From VXNJ01 sp009840625 (GTDB lineage Bacteria; Chloroflexota; UBA11872; VXNJ01), in assembly GCA_965207915.1 (NCBI GenBank), contig OZ242304.1:1922001-1986000 (forward strand): a stretch of 64,000 nucleotides of DNA, written 5' to 3'. Under the pieces are notes generated by a model, which ran no database searches, was not told where the DNA came from, and was given only the letters and a program-made list of their open reading frames with translations. Within the stretch, counting starts at the first letter, position 1. Each line of letters starts with the position of its first letter. The translations under genes were made by a program, and so were the position numbers. Of this stretch, positions 16,791-25,379 are shown one piece after another.

Positions 16791-18245
16791 CTAGGTGCAG
16801 ATTGCCGAGTCTTCGCAGGCTCGCTGCATTGAGGCCTGAGCGTTCGCCACCGCGTTCGCGTCACCGCTGCGCACTTCCGCTGAGAAAGTGTTGCCGATGT
16901 TGACGAATTCGGTAATCCAGCTCTGCCGTGCGGCGAAACCGTGCACGACGCTCGGGGCGATGAACGTGGACGGGTCTTGCCAGTCCTTGATCGCTTCCTT
17001 CTGGTAGTTGTTGAAGTAGGTCAGGTTGGGATCGCTACCCACCGAGATCGAACCTTTGAAGTGGTTGAACTCGTCCTGTCCTTCTTGCGAACCACATACC
17101 TTCAGGAATGCAATCGCGTTCTCGGGATTTGGCGCACCGGTTGGCAGTGTGAACGCGTCACACAGAGCCATGTAGTGCCCCTGGGTCCCGGGCGGTCGGG
17201 CGTAGCCGTACTGGCCGTCGTAGCCCTTGCCGCGGTAGAAACCCTCGGCCCAGTCGCCGTTGATCGTCATGACCCCGCCGTTTTCACCATCCGAGAAGAT
17301 CTTCTCGAACGCGGTAGCCGGGTCAACGCTGAGGATGTCCTCGTTAACGTAGTTTTCGACCAGGTTCTTGGTGATCTCCAGTGACTGGGTAATGGCATCG
17401 CCGTTCCAGTCGCTGTTGCCGTTGAACAGATCGACGTAGCCTTGTCCCCCAAGAACACCGAGGATCACGTTTTCAAGAACGTGACCGGTGTAGAAAGGTC
17501 GAACCTCACCGATTGAGAACGGAGCGCGCCCGGTCGCCTTGATGTCATCGTAGGCGTTAAAAGCGTCGTCCCAGGTCTCGTAGGTGGTCGGGTCCGGTAT
17601 TCCCGTGTCTCGGAAGAACTGCTTGTCGAACCACATTACGTTCGAGCGGTGAATGTTGACTGGCACTGCCCAAACTTTGCCGTCAAAACTACCGTTTTCA
17701 ACGAACCCCTCGGGGTATTGCTCGAAGTAACCTTCCTCCAGCCAGAGGTCGTCGAGAGGCTCGACGTTGGGATTCGGGGACACGTGCGAGTAAGTCAACT
17801 CGTGACCCCAGTGAATCTGGAAGGAGTCAGGCGGCTCACCGGCCAGCATCCGGGTCGTGAGGATCGCCTTGGCGTTCCCACCTGGACCCGAGCCACCAGC
17901 AATCGCGGCATTGATGATTTCGATGCCGGGAACGCTCGCCTGTAGGTTCTTAAACAGCGTGTTGAGGGCTTCCACCTCACCTGCATTTGTCCACCAGGAG
18001 AAGATCTCGACTTCACCAGCGTCGCGTTCGACCTCAACGATCTTTTCGACTTCGAGGATCTTGGACTCGACTTCAGTGACGGTTTCCGTCACGACTTCGG
18101 TCACGACCTTCTCGACTTCGACGACTTGGGTGACGACTCGCTCTTCCACCACGGTTTCGCCACAAGCAGCCAAGGCCGCAGCAGCGGCCCCACCGGCAAG
18201 ACCGGTGGCCATTAGCTTGCGGCGGCTGAGTTTGGAATCGTGCAT
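16791..18245 (-). CDS. carbohydrate ABC transporter solute-binding lipoprotein
   Basis: The 484-aa product starts at the ATG at 18245, chosen because GGGAGG lies 8 nt before it. The leader LSRRKLMATGLAGG ends in the lipobox LAAC, so it is probably exported by Tat and lipid-anchored. Residues about 25-70 form a low-complexity Val/Glu-rich tether (VVTQVVEVEKVVTEVV and onward) likely to be a coiled spacer. The mature domain is a family 1 (MalE-like) binding protein: EIFSWWTNAGE, LTTRMLAGEPPDSFQIHWG, VWAVPVNIHRSNVMWFDKQF, GGVMTINGDWAEGF, LPTGAPNPENAIAFLK. Ligand is probably an oligo- or monosaccharide. It is the first gene of the transporter part, with operator-like repeats about 75-90 bp upstream. 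Confidence 0.93.
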   Translation of the reverse strand: MHDSKLSRRKLMATGLAGGAAAAALAACGETVVEERVVTQVVEVEKVVTEVVTETVTEVESKILEVEKIVEVERDAGEVEIFSWWTNAGEVEALNTLFKNLQASVPGIEIINAAIAGGSGPGGNAKAILTTRMLAGEPPDSFQIHWGHELTYSHVSPNPNVEPLDDLWLEEGYFEQYPEGFVENGSFDGKVWAVPVNIHRSNVMWFDKQFFRDTGIPDPTTYETWDDAFNAYDDIKATGRAPFSIGEVRPFYTGHVLENVILGVLGGQGYVDLFNGNSDWNGDAITQSLEITKNLVENYVNEDILSVDPATAFEKIFSDGENGGVMTINGDWAEGFYRGKGYDGQYGYARPPGTQGHYMALCDAFTLPTGAPNPENAIAFLKVCGSQEGQDEFNHFKGSISVGSDPNLTYFNNYQKEAIKDWQDPSTFIAPSVVHGFAARQSWITEFVNIGNTFSAEVRSGDANAVANAQASMQRACEDSAICT

Positions 18246-18317
18246 TCGCATCGCCTCCCTGATGTGCATTCCACCTCAATTGTCCAACCTTGCGCAGGGC
18301 GTGAACCCGCACGCGCT

Positions 18318-18338
18318 GGTTTGGAACCAAAGTTTGGT
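18318..18338. promoter_or_regulatory. overlapping inverted repeats upstream of the sugar-binding protein, candidate operator
   Basis: Two inverted repeats overlap: TTTGG-AA-CCAAA at 18320-18331 and ACCAAA-G-TTTGGT at 18326-18338. They lie 75-93 bp before the start of the binding-protein gene, in the only sizeable gap of the cluster. On the minus strand TAACAT, a possible -10 box, sits just upstream. Position and symmetry fit a repressor site for the sugar operon. No regulator gene is nearby. Confidence 0.4.
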
Positions 18339-18433
18339 CATGTTACCACGCTTGAAAGGTGGGGAATGACCTCACGACCTCAATTGCGATGCCGGCCAGA
18401 TATAGCGGCCTATCGCGCGCCGCCGGATTCAGC

Positions 18434-19432
18434 TCAGCTGAGGGGAAGGTCGACCGAACGCCCGGTCTGGGCGGAAATACGCGCCGCCTCGATCAATTCC
18501 ATCGTTTCCAGGGCTTCCCTGGTCGAGACCGCCGGTTCGCCCTCGCCCCGGATGAATCGCGCCAGCGATTCGTAGATATCGGCCCAGCGGTGCTCACCAG
18601 TCTTCACCTCGGTCTTGTCCCCATTGGATCCGTACACGTAAATGGGCTCCCCCCATCCTTGGCAGGACAAGGTCGCCTCGCTGCCGATGAGGTGCCACTC
18701 CTTCTGGCCGTCGTGGGCGAAAACGCAGACCTCGGCCTTGCCCAGGACTCCGTTTTCAAATTCGACCAGCAGGGTGAAGAAGTCGTCGGACTCGGTCGTC
18801 CACTTCACTCCACGCAGATGGCAATAGACCGACTTCGGCTTTGCACCGGCAAAGTGCTGAAGCTGGTTGAGCAGATGCGGTCCCCAGTCGATCAGGTGTC
18901 CGGCCCAGGACTCGAGCCGCCAATCGGGACGGTATTCCTGGGCCGCCATGTCGGTGTGCGGCCGGTCGCGGTAATGGGCGCGCGAGATTGAAATCAGGTC
19001 CCCAATCGCACCGCCGTCGACCGCCTTCTTGATTGCCAGCGAATCGGCGTCAAATCGCCGGTTCTGATACACCGACGCATAGCGCTGACAGCGATTGGCC
19101 ACCTCCGCGATTTCTCGTGCGTCGGCCAGATTGAGCCCAAGTGGCTTTTCGCAGATAACGTGCTTGCCGGCTTCAAGGGATGCGATTACGTGCTCTTTGT
19201 GGAAGCGATGGGGCGTTGCAACCACCACTATTTCGACCTCGGGGTTGGCCAGCAAGGAATCTATTTCCGCCCCCACCGGCCCGTGAATGTGCGGGGCCAT
19301 GAGATCGCGGCGAGCCGGCGTGATGTCGACGCCGGCGACGGCGCGTACCAGCGACGAACCTGCAATGAAGGGAATATGCCAGAGATTTACGGTTTGGCCA
19401 AGTCCGATGAAGCCGACGCCGACCGGGTCCAC
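18434..19432 (-). CDS. Gfo/Idh/MocA-family oxidoreductase
   Basis: A 332-aa NAD(P)-dependent oxidoreductase from a GTG at 19432 (VDPVGVGFIGLGQTVN), preferred because GAGGG lies just upstream; an ATG at 19480 would add 16 residues without a ribosome site. Rossmann motif GVGFIGLGQTVNLWHI at residues 4-20, signature CEKPLGLNLADA near 100-112, active-site region WAGHLIDWGPHLLNQLQHF. It lies 164 bp before the sugar-binding protein on the same strand, so it may be the first gene of the cluster or a separate unit. It likely acts on a sugar or sugar acid of the same pathway. Confidence 0.9.
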   Translation of the reverse strand: MDPVGVGFIGLGQTVNLWHIPFIAGSSLVRAVAGVDITPARRDLMAPHIHGPVGAEIDSLLANPEVEIVVVATPHRFHKEHVIASLEAGKHVICEKPLGLNLADAREIAEVANRCQRYASVYQNRRFDADSLAIKKAVDGGAIGDLISISRAHYRDRPHTDMAAQEYRPDWRLESWAGHLIDWGPHLLNQLQHFAGAKPKSVYCHLRGVKWTTESDDFFTLLVEFENGVLGKAEVCVFAHDGQKEWHLIGSEATLSCQGWGEPIYVYGSNGDKTEVKTGEHRWADIYESLARFIRGEGEPAVSTREALETMELIEAARISAQTGRSVDLPLS

Positions 19433-19877
19433 GCGCGCACCCTCGCATTTGTTTGGTAATCGGGATTGGCCGGCCCGCATCGGCCACGGTCAGGCACTGG
19501 TGCCGATCCGACCTGCGCCTATTTTGCCCGCGAGCGGTAATCGTCGCGACCCCACCGCGGCAAATTGCCGTTCAGTGCGACTGGTCCGCCGGACGGGACG
19601 ATAAACGGAGCCGCATCGCCGCCCGCGTACCTGGATTTAAGCTGCCCCACAGGGTCGGTCTGGGGTCGCCGGCCTCCGATCCCGCCGCTGCCTGCCACGG
19701 TTCTGCGGCGTGTTCGTTACTGCAGGGAGGGTCGCGGCTAATTGACAGGCAACGGCGTGGACCGCGCGGGCGCAGCGTTGCGCGAACTGACAATAATCGC
19801 GGGAGTCCGATAAGGCATGTGCCCCCCGACCACCCATGCAGCCTGCGTGGATTTGCACCGACTAGGATCTCATTCCA
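19433..19877. other. non-coding divergent region
   Basis: This 445-bp gap separates two divergent units and should hold both promoters. Open frames here (for example 19453-19881 on the plus strand) have no ribosome site and no recognisable family. A TTGACA at 19742-19747 lacks a matching -10 box at the right distance. I can support nothing more in it. Confidence 0.5.
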
Positions 19878-20786
19878 ATGATTGACAGCCAACGGCTTTG
19901 CGGATCGATGCCGGCGATGATTACGCCGTTGAACGACGACTATTCAGTCGATACGGGCGCCATCGCGGCATTGATCGAATTCTTTATTGACAACGGCGCC
20001 CACGGCGTGGTCGTGCTGGGAAGTTCGGGGGAATTCCAGGGGATTGCTTACGGCCAGCGGCGCCGGGCGCTGGCAGCCGCGGTCGCCGCCGCCGCCGGCC
20101 GGATACCCGTAATCGGCGGTGCCGGACTGCCCAACCTCTGGGCGACCATCGAGCAGATCCAGGAGGCATCCGATTGTGGCGTTGATGCAACGCTGGTGAC
20201 TCCGCCCTACTATTTCCCGATCGGCCAGGACGAAATAGTCGACTGGTTCGCGCGCCTGGTCGAGGCTTCATCGCTCCCAATCCTTTATTACCACTTCCCG
20301 GTTATGACCAAGTTGGTCGCCGCCCCGCCCACTGTCAGGCGCCTGGCCGAATGCGGAGTCGTAGGACTAAAGGATTCAGGCGGTTCGACCGGCTGGTTGC
20401 ATTCGGCCCTCGCCGCGACCGCGTCTAACCCAGGATTTAAGGTTTTTATCGGCGGTGACGGTCATCTCCTGGACGCATTGGTAAACGGCGGCGCGGGTTG
20501 TATCGGCCTCACCCAAAACGTCGTTCCGCACATTTCCGCGCAGCTCTACGACGCCTACCAGGCCGGCGACCTGGCCAGCGCCGAAAAATACCAGCGCCAG
20601 GCGGTCGAGTTCTCGAACCAACTCAATGCTCCGCCGCTCGGCCAGCCTTACGCCAAGGCGGTCCTCTGGAAGATGGGGCTCTGCTCACCGGTGGTGGCGC
20701 CACCTATGCAGCGTCTGTCGGCCGACGCCGCGGAAGCGGCATTCGCCCGGGTCGAGTCGCATTTGCGCGTGCCCGTCAGGGAGTGA
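19878..20786 (+). CDS. DapA/N-acetylneuraminate-lyase family aldolase
   Basis: A 302-aa TIM-barrel aldolase/dehydratase that works through a Schiff base. The lysine is Lys165 in GLKDSGGS, and the tyrosine about 137 in PILYYHFP. GSSGEFQGI at 48-56 is the substrate carboxylate site, where true dihydrodipicolinate synthases usually read GTTGES. The family includes DapA, NanA, KDG aldolase and related enzymes acting on 2-keto acids. Placed opposite a sugar import and oxidation cluster, a role in breaking down a keto-deoxy sugar acid is more likely than lysine synthesis, but this is inference. ATG start, weak AGGAT 11 nt upstream. It is followed at once by the MutL-like gene. Confidence 0.88.
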   Translation: MIDSQRLCGSMPAMITPLNDDYSVDTGAIAALIEFFIDNGAHGVVVLGSSGEFQGIAYGQRRRALAAAVAAAAGRIPVIGGAGLPNLWATIEQIQEASDCGVDATLVTPPYYFPIGQDEIVDWFARLVEASSLPILYYHFPVMTKLVAAPPTVRRLAECGVVGLKDSGGSTGWLHSALAATASNPGFKVFIGGDGHLLDALVNGGAGCIGLTQNVVPHISAQLYDAYQAGDLASAEKYQRQAVEFSNQLNAPPLGQPYAKAVLWKMGLCSPVVAPPMQRLSADAAEAAFARVESHLRVPVRE

Positions 20787-20802
20787 CATTCCGCTGAGCA
20801 CA

Positions 20803-22497
20803 GTGCCGCCGTCGGCCGGGGAATTGCCTTCCGAGCCGGCGATTTCGGTCGCAGATGTGGGGCCACGGCTGCGGATCGGGAAATTCGGCGCGTTCGATGG
20901 ACGGCGCGTCCTGACTGATCTGGCGGACGTACCCAACCCCGGCGGCCCGCTTAAGGGTGATTGGCGGCGGACCTGGTCGCAGGCGTCGCTGGGCGCGCCC
21001 GCGGTGTCGGCCGGCGACTATGCCGCGATCACCGGGTCCGAGATCGCTCCCCCGCTGGGGGCGGTACTGGTGACGGATCTGGCCGCCGCGGAGCGCCGGA
21101 GGCTTGTTTCGGCGATGCGCGGCCAGGGATTTCTGACCGGCGACAGCGTTGCGCAGCTGGCCACCGATTTCCTGCGACGCAATGATCCCAACGAGTTGGC
21201 TGAGCGGATCCGTAAGTCTCGGGCTGCACTCATTCTGATTGCTTTCGCGGGACCGCGGGGCGCCGCCGCCACCGAACTGGCGGCGCAAACCGTTCGGCAC
21301 CTCTATTGCGAGGCTGAGCCGAAGCCGCGGCCTGCGGTAGTCCTTTTGGGGGACGCGGACACGACCGCTGGGGCGCGCCGGATTCTGGAACCCGAGATCA
21401 CGGTCGCGACCATGGATCCGGATGCCGCCCACCCCGACAACCTAAATGCCCTACATCAGCATTTCGCTTCCGCATATCTGGCGGCGAACGCCCCCGTCAT
21501 GAATCGCAATCTGCCACCAAAGCTGGTCGATCGCCCGCTCATTCCGATCACCGCAGCGCTGCGCAGGGCGACGTGGCGGCTCTCACACCTGATGGGGTTG
21601 CGCCTGGCGGTCGCGCATGTCGAGCCTCGCGGTGTCACGCTGGCGTTGGCCGATCAGGGTTCGGTCAGGATCGCCAACTTCGGACACGTGGCCGGCGAGA
21701 ACCGGGGCGGCCATTTCGGTTTGCAGCTGCCGGTCGAAGAGGTCGCGCGTTGGCTGCCGGTCCGCCTGCCGGACGCCGACATCCGCGCCGGATTGCTCGA
21801 CCGCGCCGGGCGTCCCTGGGGCGTGCCGTCCACTCACCGCGAACGGTTGATTCAAGATGCGGCGATAGTGGCCGCGCTGTCGCGCGCCCGAACTCAATTG
21901 CGCCTGGCCGAATTCGAATGCGACCTGGTGGTTGGCAGCGGCGCAATGCTGGGTGGCGACTGCGCCCCCTTGGAGGCGGCGGCGTGCTTGCTGAACGGCC
22001 TGCTGCCGGTGCGGTTCTGCCAGCTGGCCCAGGACCAGGCCAGCGCCCTTCCAATGCTCGGATGCCTCGACTTACTGGGCGAAACCGTCGATCCTTCCGA
22101 CGCGCTGGCGCCGCTGGCGATGAGTGTTGCCGCAACCGGCAGCGCGCGGCCCAACGAGCCTGCCCTGCACGTGGCCGCGCAACGGAATGACGGATCCAGC
22201 GTCGAGGAGGTTGTCCCCTTCGGCGCGACCCTCCGCCTGGCGGCCCTGGCCGGCCAACCCGCCCGGATCGGCGCGATGCCGGCCGGTGGTCTGGACGTCG
22301 GCGGCGGTCCGGGACGGGCGGTGGGACTGTCGCCGTCTGTCGACCTCGGGGTCGGCGGATTGTTGGTAGACGCACGCGGCCGCCCGCCGGCCGAGGGCGC
22401 GGACCCTGACGAACGCTCCGAGCTGGTTTTGGCCTGGCTGCAGGGACTCGCGGTGTACGGGGCCGATTCGCCGGCCGTGCTCGGAGTTCCGGATTGA
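20803..22497 (+). CDS. MutL-like (GlmL family) protein, degenerate ASKHA domain
   Basis: The 564-aa product is placed from the GTG at 20803; the frame is open upstream but that part overlaps the aldolase gene in another frame. A CTG at 20794, 10 nt after AGGGAG, is the alternative. The order of segments resembles the MutL family associated with glutamate mutase: an N-terminal VADVGPRLRIGKF where family members have a DxGST-type phosphate loop, and a middle DLVVGSGAML...LLNGLLPV...LPMLGCLDLLG. The C-terminal VGLSPSVDLGVGGLLVDARGRP also fits. The loop has lost the usual Gly-Ser-Thr, so ATP binding is doubtful. No mutase genes are nearby. It overlaps the next gene by 4 nt. The assignment is by pattern and moderately sure. 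Confidence 0.65.
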   Translation: MPPSAGELPSEPAISVADVGPRLRIGKFGAFDGRRVLTDLADVPNPGGPLKGDWRRTWSQASLGAPAVSAGDYAAITGSEIAPPLGAVLVTDLAAAERRRLVSAMRGQGFLTGDSVAQLATDFLRRNDPNELAERIRKSRAALILIAFAGPRGAAATELAAQTVRHLYCEAEPKPRPAVVLLGDADTTAGARRILEPEITVATMDPDAAHPDNLNALHQHFASAYLAANAPVMNRNLPPKLVDRPLIPITAALRRATWRLSHLMGLRLAVAHVEPRGVTLALADQGSVRIANFGHVAGENRGGHFGLQLPVEEVARWLPVRLPDADIRAGLLDRAGRPWGVPSTHRERLIQDAAIVAALSRARTQLRLAEFECDLVVGSGAMLGGDCAPLEAAACLLNGLLPVRFCQLAQDQASALPMLGCLDLLGETVDPSDALAPLAMSVAATGSARPNEPALHVAAQRNDGSSVEEVVPFGATLRLAALAGQPARIGAMPAGGLDVGGGPGRAVGLSPSVDLGVGGLLVDARGRPPAEGADPDERSELVLAWLQGLAVYGADSPAVLGVPD

Positions 22498-23513
22498 AAC
22501 CCGCAGCGCTGTTTGGAACGCTATCGGTCGGCCACCGGTTGCCGGCCGGAGCCCGGTTGCTATGCAGTTCCGGCCAGGAGGTAATTCCCGGCGCGCCTAT
22601 TGCCGAATTCCATGCGCCGCGGAAAGTCCGCGCGGTACCCCTCAAGCATCTGGAGGGTGCCGAAGTCGGAGACCCTATTCCGGCCGGGACGACCGTCGGG
22701 GGAGAAGGCGGGTGGCGCGGGCGGCGCCGGGAAATCGACTGGGATGCCCGAGTGGTTGCGTTGAATTCGGACGCCGGATACGCGTTCCTGAGCGGACCTG
22801 AAATCCAATCCGAAATAAAAGCGCGGATCGGGGGCGTGGTCGGGCCGATCGAACCCGACCGCCTCGTCGAGATCACCGGCGAAGGGCTGGCGATGTACTG
22901 TCCGATCGCGCGCGGACCGAGTGTTTTCGGAACCCTGGCATTGCGGGGCGGAGACTCCGGTGAGGCGGTTTCGGCTTACCCGGACGCGACCGTCCTGGCG
23001 GTGAACGGGGACTTCGATCCCGATGAACTGACCTCGCCGCGGTCCCAAAACCTGGCCGGATTGCTCCTGCCGGGAATGCCGGATTCTTGGCTAGCCGACG
23101 ATTCGGACATCGCCGCCGCGGATGAATCTGCCGGCCCGGCGCCGATTACCTACGGGGTAGTTGAGGCGGTCACGTCGAGCGTGCTGCCGGAGCCGCTTTG
23201 GGCGGTCCTTGAGGCGTATTCAGGGTGTCCGGTAAGCCTGACCGTGGACGCGGATTCCGGGACCGGCGAATTTGTTGTATCCGGTTCAGCGGACAACGCC
23301 GTGATCGATTGCGAATTGGTGCGTGGATTCGGTCCGGATGGAATCATTACCGGCCGGAGAAGTGATGCCGCCGATATACCGGCCGTACGTATCGCCGGGG
23401 GAAGGCTGCTCGAGGGCGCCCGGTTGCTGGTTGGCAAGGAGGCGCACGCACTGGCGGCCGCAAACACGGAATGGGTCATATCGAAATCGGCCAGCAGCGC
23501 CGAGTCCGGTTAA
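22494..23513 (+). CDS. conserved protein of unknown function, partner of MutL-like gene
   Basis: A 339-aa protein starting at TTG in an ATTGA overlap with the MutL-like stop, so the two are translationally coupled. I do not recognise a named family. The N-terminal 60 residues (LSVGHRLPAGARLLCSSGQEVIPGAPIAEF, read in parts) look like a barrel-sandwich or KOW-like beta module of the sort found in biotinyl or lipoyl carriers, without a lysine site that I can see. The centre (ITGEGLAMYCPIARGPSVFG) and C-terminus are beta- and Gly-rich. No signal peptide or membrane segment. The stop codon TAA shares the palindrome TTAA with the argS stop on the other strand. Confidence 0.7.
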   Translation: MKPAALFGTLSVGHRLPAGARLLCSSGQEVIPGAPIAEFHAPRKVRAVPLKHLEGAEVGDPIPAGTTVGGEGGWRGRRREIDWDARVVALNSDAGYAFLSGPEIQSEIKARIGGVVGPIEPDRLVEITGEGLAMYCPIARGPSVFGTLALRGGDSGEAVSAYPDATVLAVNGDFDPDELTSPRSQNLAGLLLPGMPDSWLADDSDIAAADESAGPAPITYGVVEAVTSSVLPEPLWAVLEAYSGCPVSLTVDADSGTGEFVVSGSADNAVIDCELVRGFGPDGIITGRRSDAADIPAVRIAGGRLLEGARLLVGKEAHALAAANTEWVISKSASSAESG

Positions 23514-25180
23514 GTGGATCCGGCTTCGCGCTGCATGAATTGCGGGGCTTCTATGCCCATAAGTTCGAGCGAACGGGCAAGGGTAATTCCCACCGCCCTG
23601 GTGAGGGCCAGGCGGGCGCGGCTGAGCCTCTGATCTTCTGATATCACCCGGTGGCGGTGGTAAAGCGAATTGAATTCGCTGGCCAGCGCCAGCGAGTAAT
23701 GGGCCAATCGATGCGGTTCGAAATTGGTGGCGGCCATATCCACCACTTCGGGCAGCTCCAGCATCCGCTTGACAATGGCAATCTCTTCGGGCTCGGTAAT
23801 CAGCGAAAGCAATGCAATGTCGGGAGCCAGGCCTTGCTCGCCGGCGCGCCTGAGGATGCTGGCGATCCGAGCGTGGGCGTAGCGGATCTTGTGGACCGGG
23901 TTCTCGTCACTCTGGCGCCGCGCCAGGTCCAGATCGAATTCCATCTGGCTGTTGGGATCGCGCGAGAGCATGAAGTAGCGCACCGCGTCGGCGCCGACGT
24001 CGTCAAGCAATTGCACCAACAGTTCGAAATCACCGGCCCGTTTGCTCTGGCGCACCGGTTCTCCGTCGACTACCACGTGCACGATCTGGCACAGCACGTA
24101 GGTGAGTCGTTCGGGATCGATCCCGAGCGCCCCCAACGCGGCCTTCATCCGCGCCGTGTGGCCGTGATGGTCGGCGCCCACTATATCTATCGCGGTGTCG
24201 AACTCGCGCAGTTGCAGCTTGTCGCAGTGGTAGGCGACGTCGGCCGCAAGATACGTCGGTTCGCCGGTGCGTTTGACGAGCACGTTGGCTTGCGACTGGT
24301 CTTCGCCGTGCGCGAACCAGACCGCGTCTTCGCGTTCCTGGACGAATCCGCGCTGCTTGAGTGCTTGGATCGCGGCGGTCACCGCGCCGTCGGCGTGCAA
24401 CCGGCTTTCCGAATACCAGCTGTCGAATTCGATGTCTAGCGGCGCCAGGTGGGCCTTGATCTCAGCCAGCGCGCGCGCCACCCCCCAGTCGGTGAACCGT
24501 TCAACCTGCTCTGGTTCGCTCAATTCGGCAATTTCTTCCGGCGGCCAGTCGATCTCGGCGGCCCAATCGGCCACATAAGCACCCCGGTAACCCGCCGACG
24601 GCGCCTGGGATTCGAATCCGTGCCGCAACCGGTACTGGTGACGCAGCGACAGTCCGAGCATTCGGACCTGATTTCCGGCGTCATTGATGTAATACTCGCG
24701 TTCAACGATTGCCCCGGCGGCCTGCAACAGGCGTGCCAGGACGTCGCCGATCACCGCCGATCGGCCGTGGCCCACCGTCAGCGGGCCGGTCGGGTTGACG
24801 CTCACGAATTCGACCTGGATGCGTCGACCGGAAAGGCTCGCGGTATTGCCGAAGCCCGCGTCGCTGGAGATGATCGCCTCGACTTGACCTGCGATCCAGG
24901 CCGGATCGAGGACGAAATTGACAAAGCCCGGTCCGGCGATGCTGACCGACCCGATCATGGGGTGGTCCGGCAGCGCGCCGATTATTTTTTCGGCAATCGA
25001 CCGCGGAGGTTGATTGACCGCGCTGGCCAGGCGCAGTGCCAGGGTGGACGAGTAGTCGGCGTCGGGAATGCGCGCTTTTTCGACGGCCATCGAGCCGAGC
25101 TCGATCTCCGGGAGGGTGCCGGATTCGGCAAGGCGCTCGAGCGCCGTCGCCAGCAAGGCCTCGATTCGAGTCCGGTTCAT
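23510..25180 (-). CDS. argS: arginyl-tRNA synthetase
   Basis: Class I synthetase charging tRNA-Arg. The 556-aa length is usual. The N-terminal Add-1 domain occupies about residues 1-90. The HIGH-type motif is VNPTGPLTVGHGRSAV (128-143 or so), followed by EREYYINDAGNQV, a hallmark of ArgRS. DIVGADHHGHTARM and VRQSKRAGDF (in place of KMSKS) complete the active site. The C-terminal anticodon-binding helices begin around residue 430 (VHKIRYAHARIASILRRA). ATG start at 25180. It converges on the MutL-partner gene; both use TAA stops inside the same TTAA. Confidence 0.97.
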   Translation of the reverse strand: MNRTRIEALLATALERLAESGTLPEIELGSMAVEKARIPDADYSSTLALRLASAVNQPPRSIAEKIIGALPDHPMIGSVSIAGPGFVNFVLDPAWIAGQVEAIISSDAGFGNTASLSGRRIQVEFVSVNPTGPLTVGHGRSAVIGDVLARLLQAAGAIVEREYYINDAGNQVRMLGLSLRHQYRLRHGFESQAPSAGYRGAYVADWAAEIDWPPEEIAELSEPEQVERFTDWGVARALAEIKAHLAPLDIEFDSWYSESRLHADGAVTAAIQALKQRGFVQEREDAVWFAHGEDQSQANVLVKRTGEPTYLAADVAYHCDKLQLREFDTAIDIVGADHHGHTARMKAALGALGIDPERLTYVLCQIVHVVVDGEPVRQSKRAGDFELLVQLLDDVGADAVRYFMLSRDPNSQMEFDLDLARRQSDENPVHKIRYAHARIASILRRAGEQGLAPDIALLSLITEPEEIAIVKRMLELPEVVDMAATNFEPHRLAHYSLALASEFNSLYHRHRVISEDQRLSRARLALTRAVGITLARSLELMGIEAPQFMQREAGST

Positions 25181-25379
25181 TGGGTCTGGGCCGGTATTGG
25201 TTTTGCAACGGACCGTCGGCGGACCGGTGCCGGCCCGCGAATCCCCGGCGCGCCTGATCGACCTTGCCGGAGCGACAAATCTAGCAGATGCCCGTCCGCC
25301 CCGAACCGGGGTGGAATCGAATTCCGGCGGCGGCGGATTGAGTCTGCGCGCGCGGCGGGCACTTCAATTCCAGCCCGGG

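Noticed and set aside
19742..19797. promoter for the DapA-like gene from TTGACA and AATAAT
   Set aside because: The two boxes are about 44 nt apart, far beyond the 16-18 nt needed, and no alternative partner box is present.
21665..22876. 403-aa antisense frame over the MutL-like pair
   Set aside because: Arg/Pro-rich low-complexity product that crosses the boundary of two coupled plus-strand genes.
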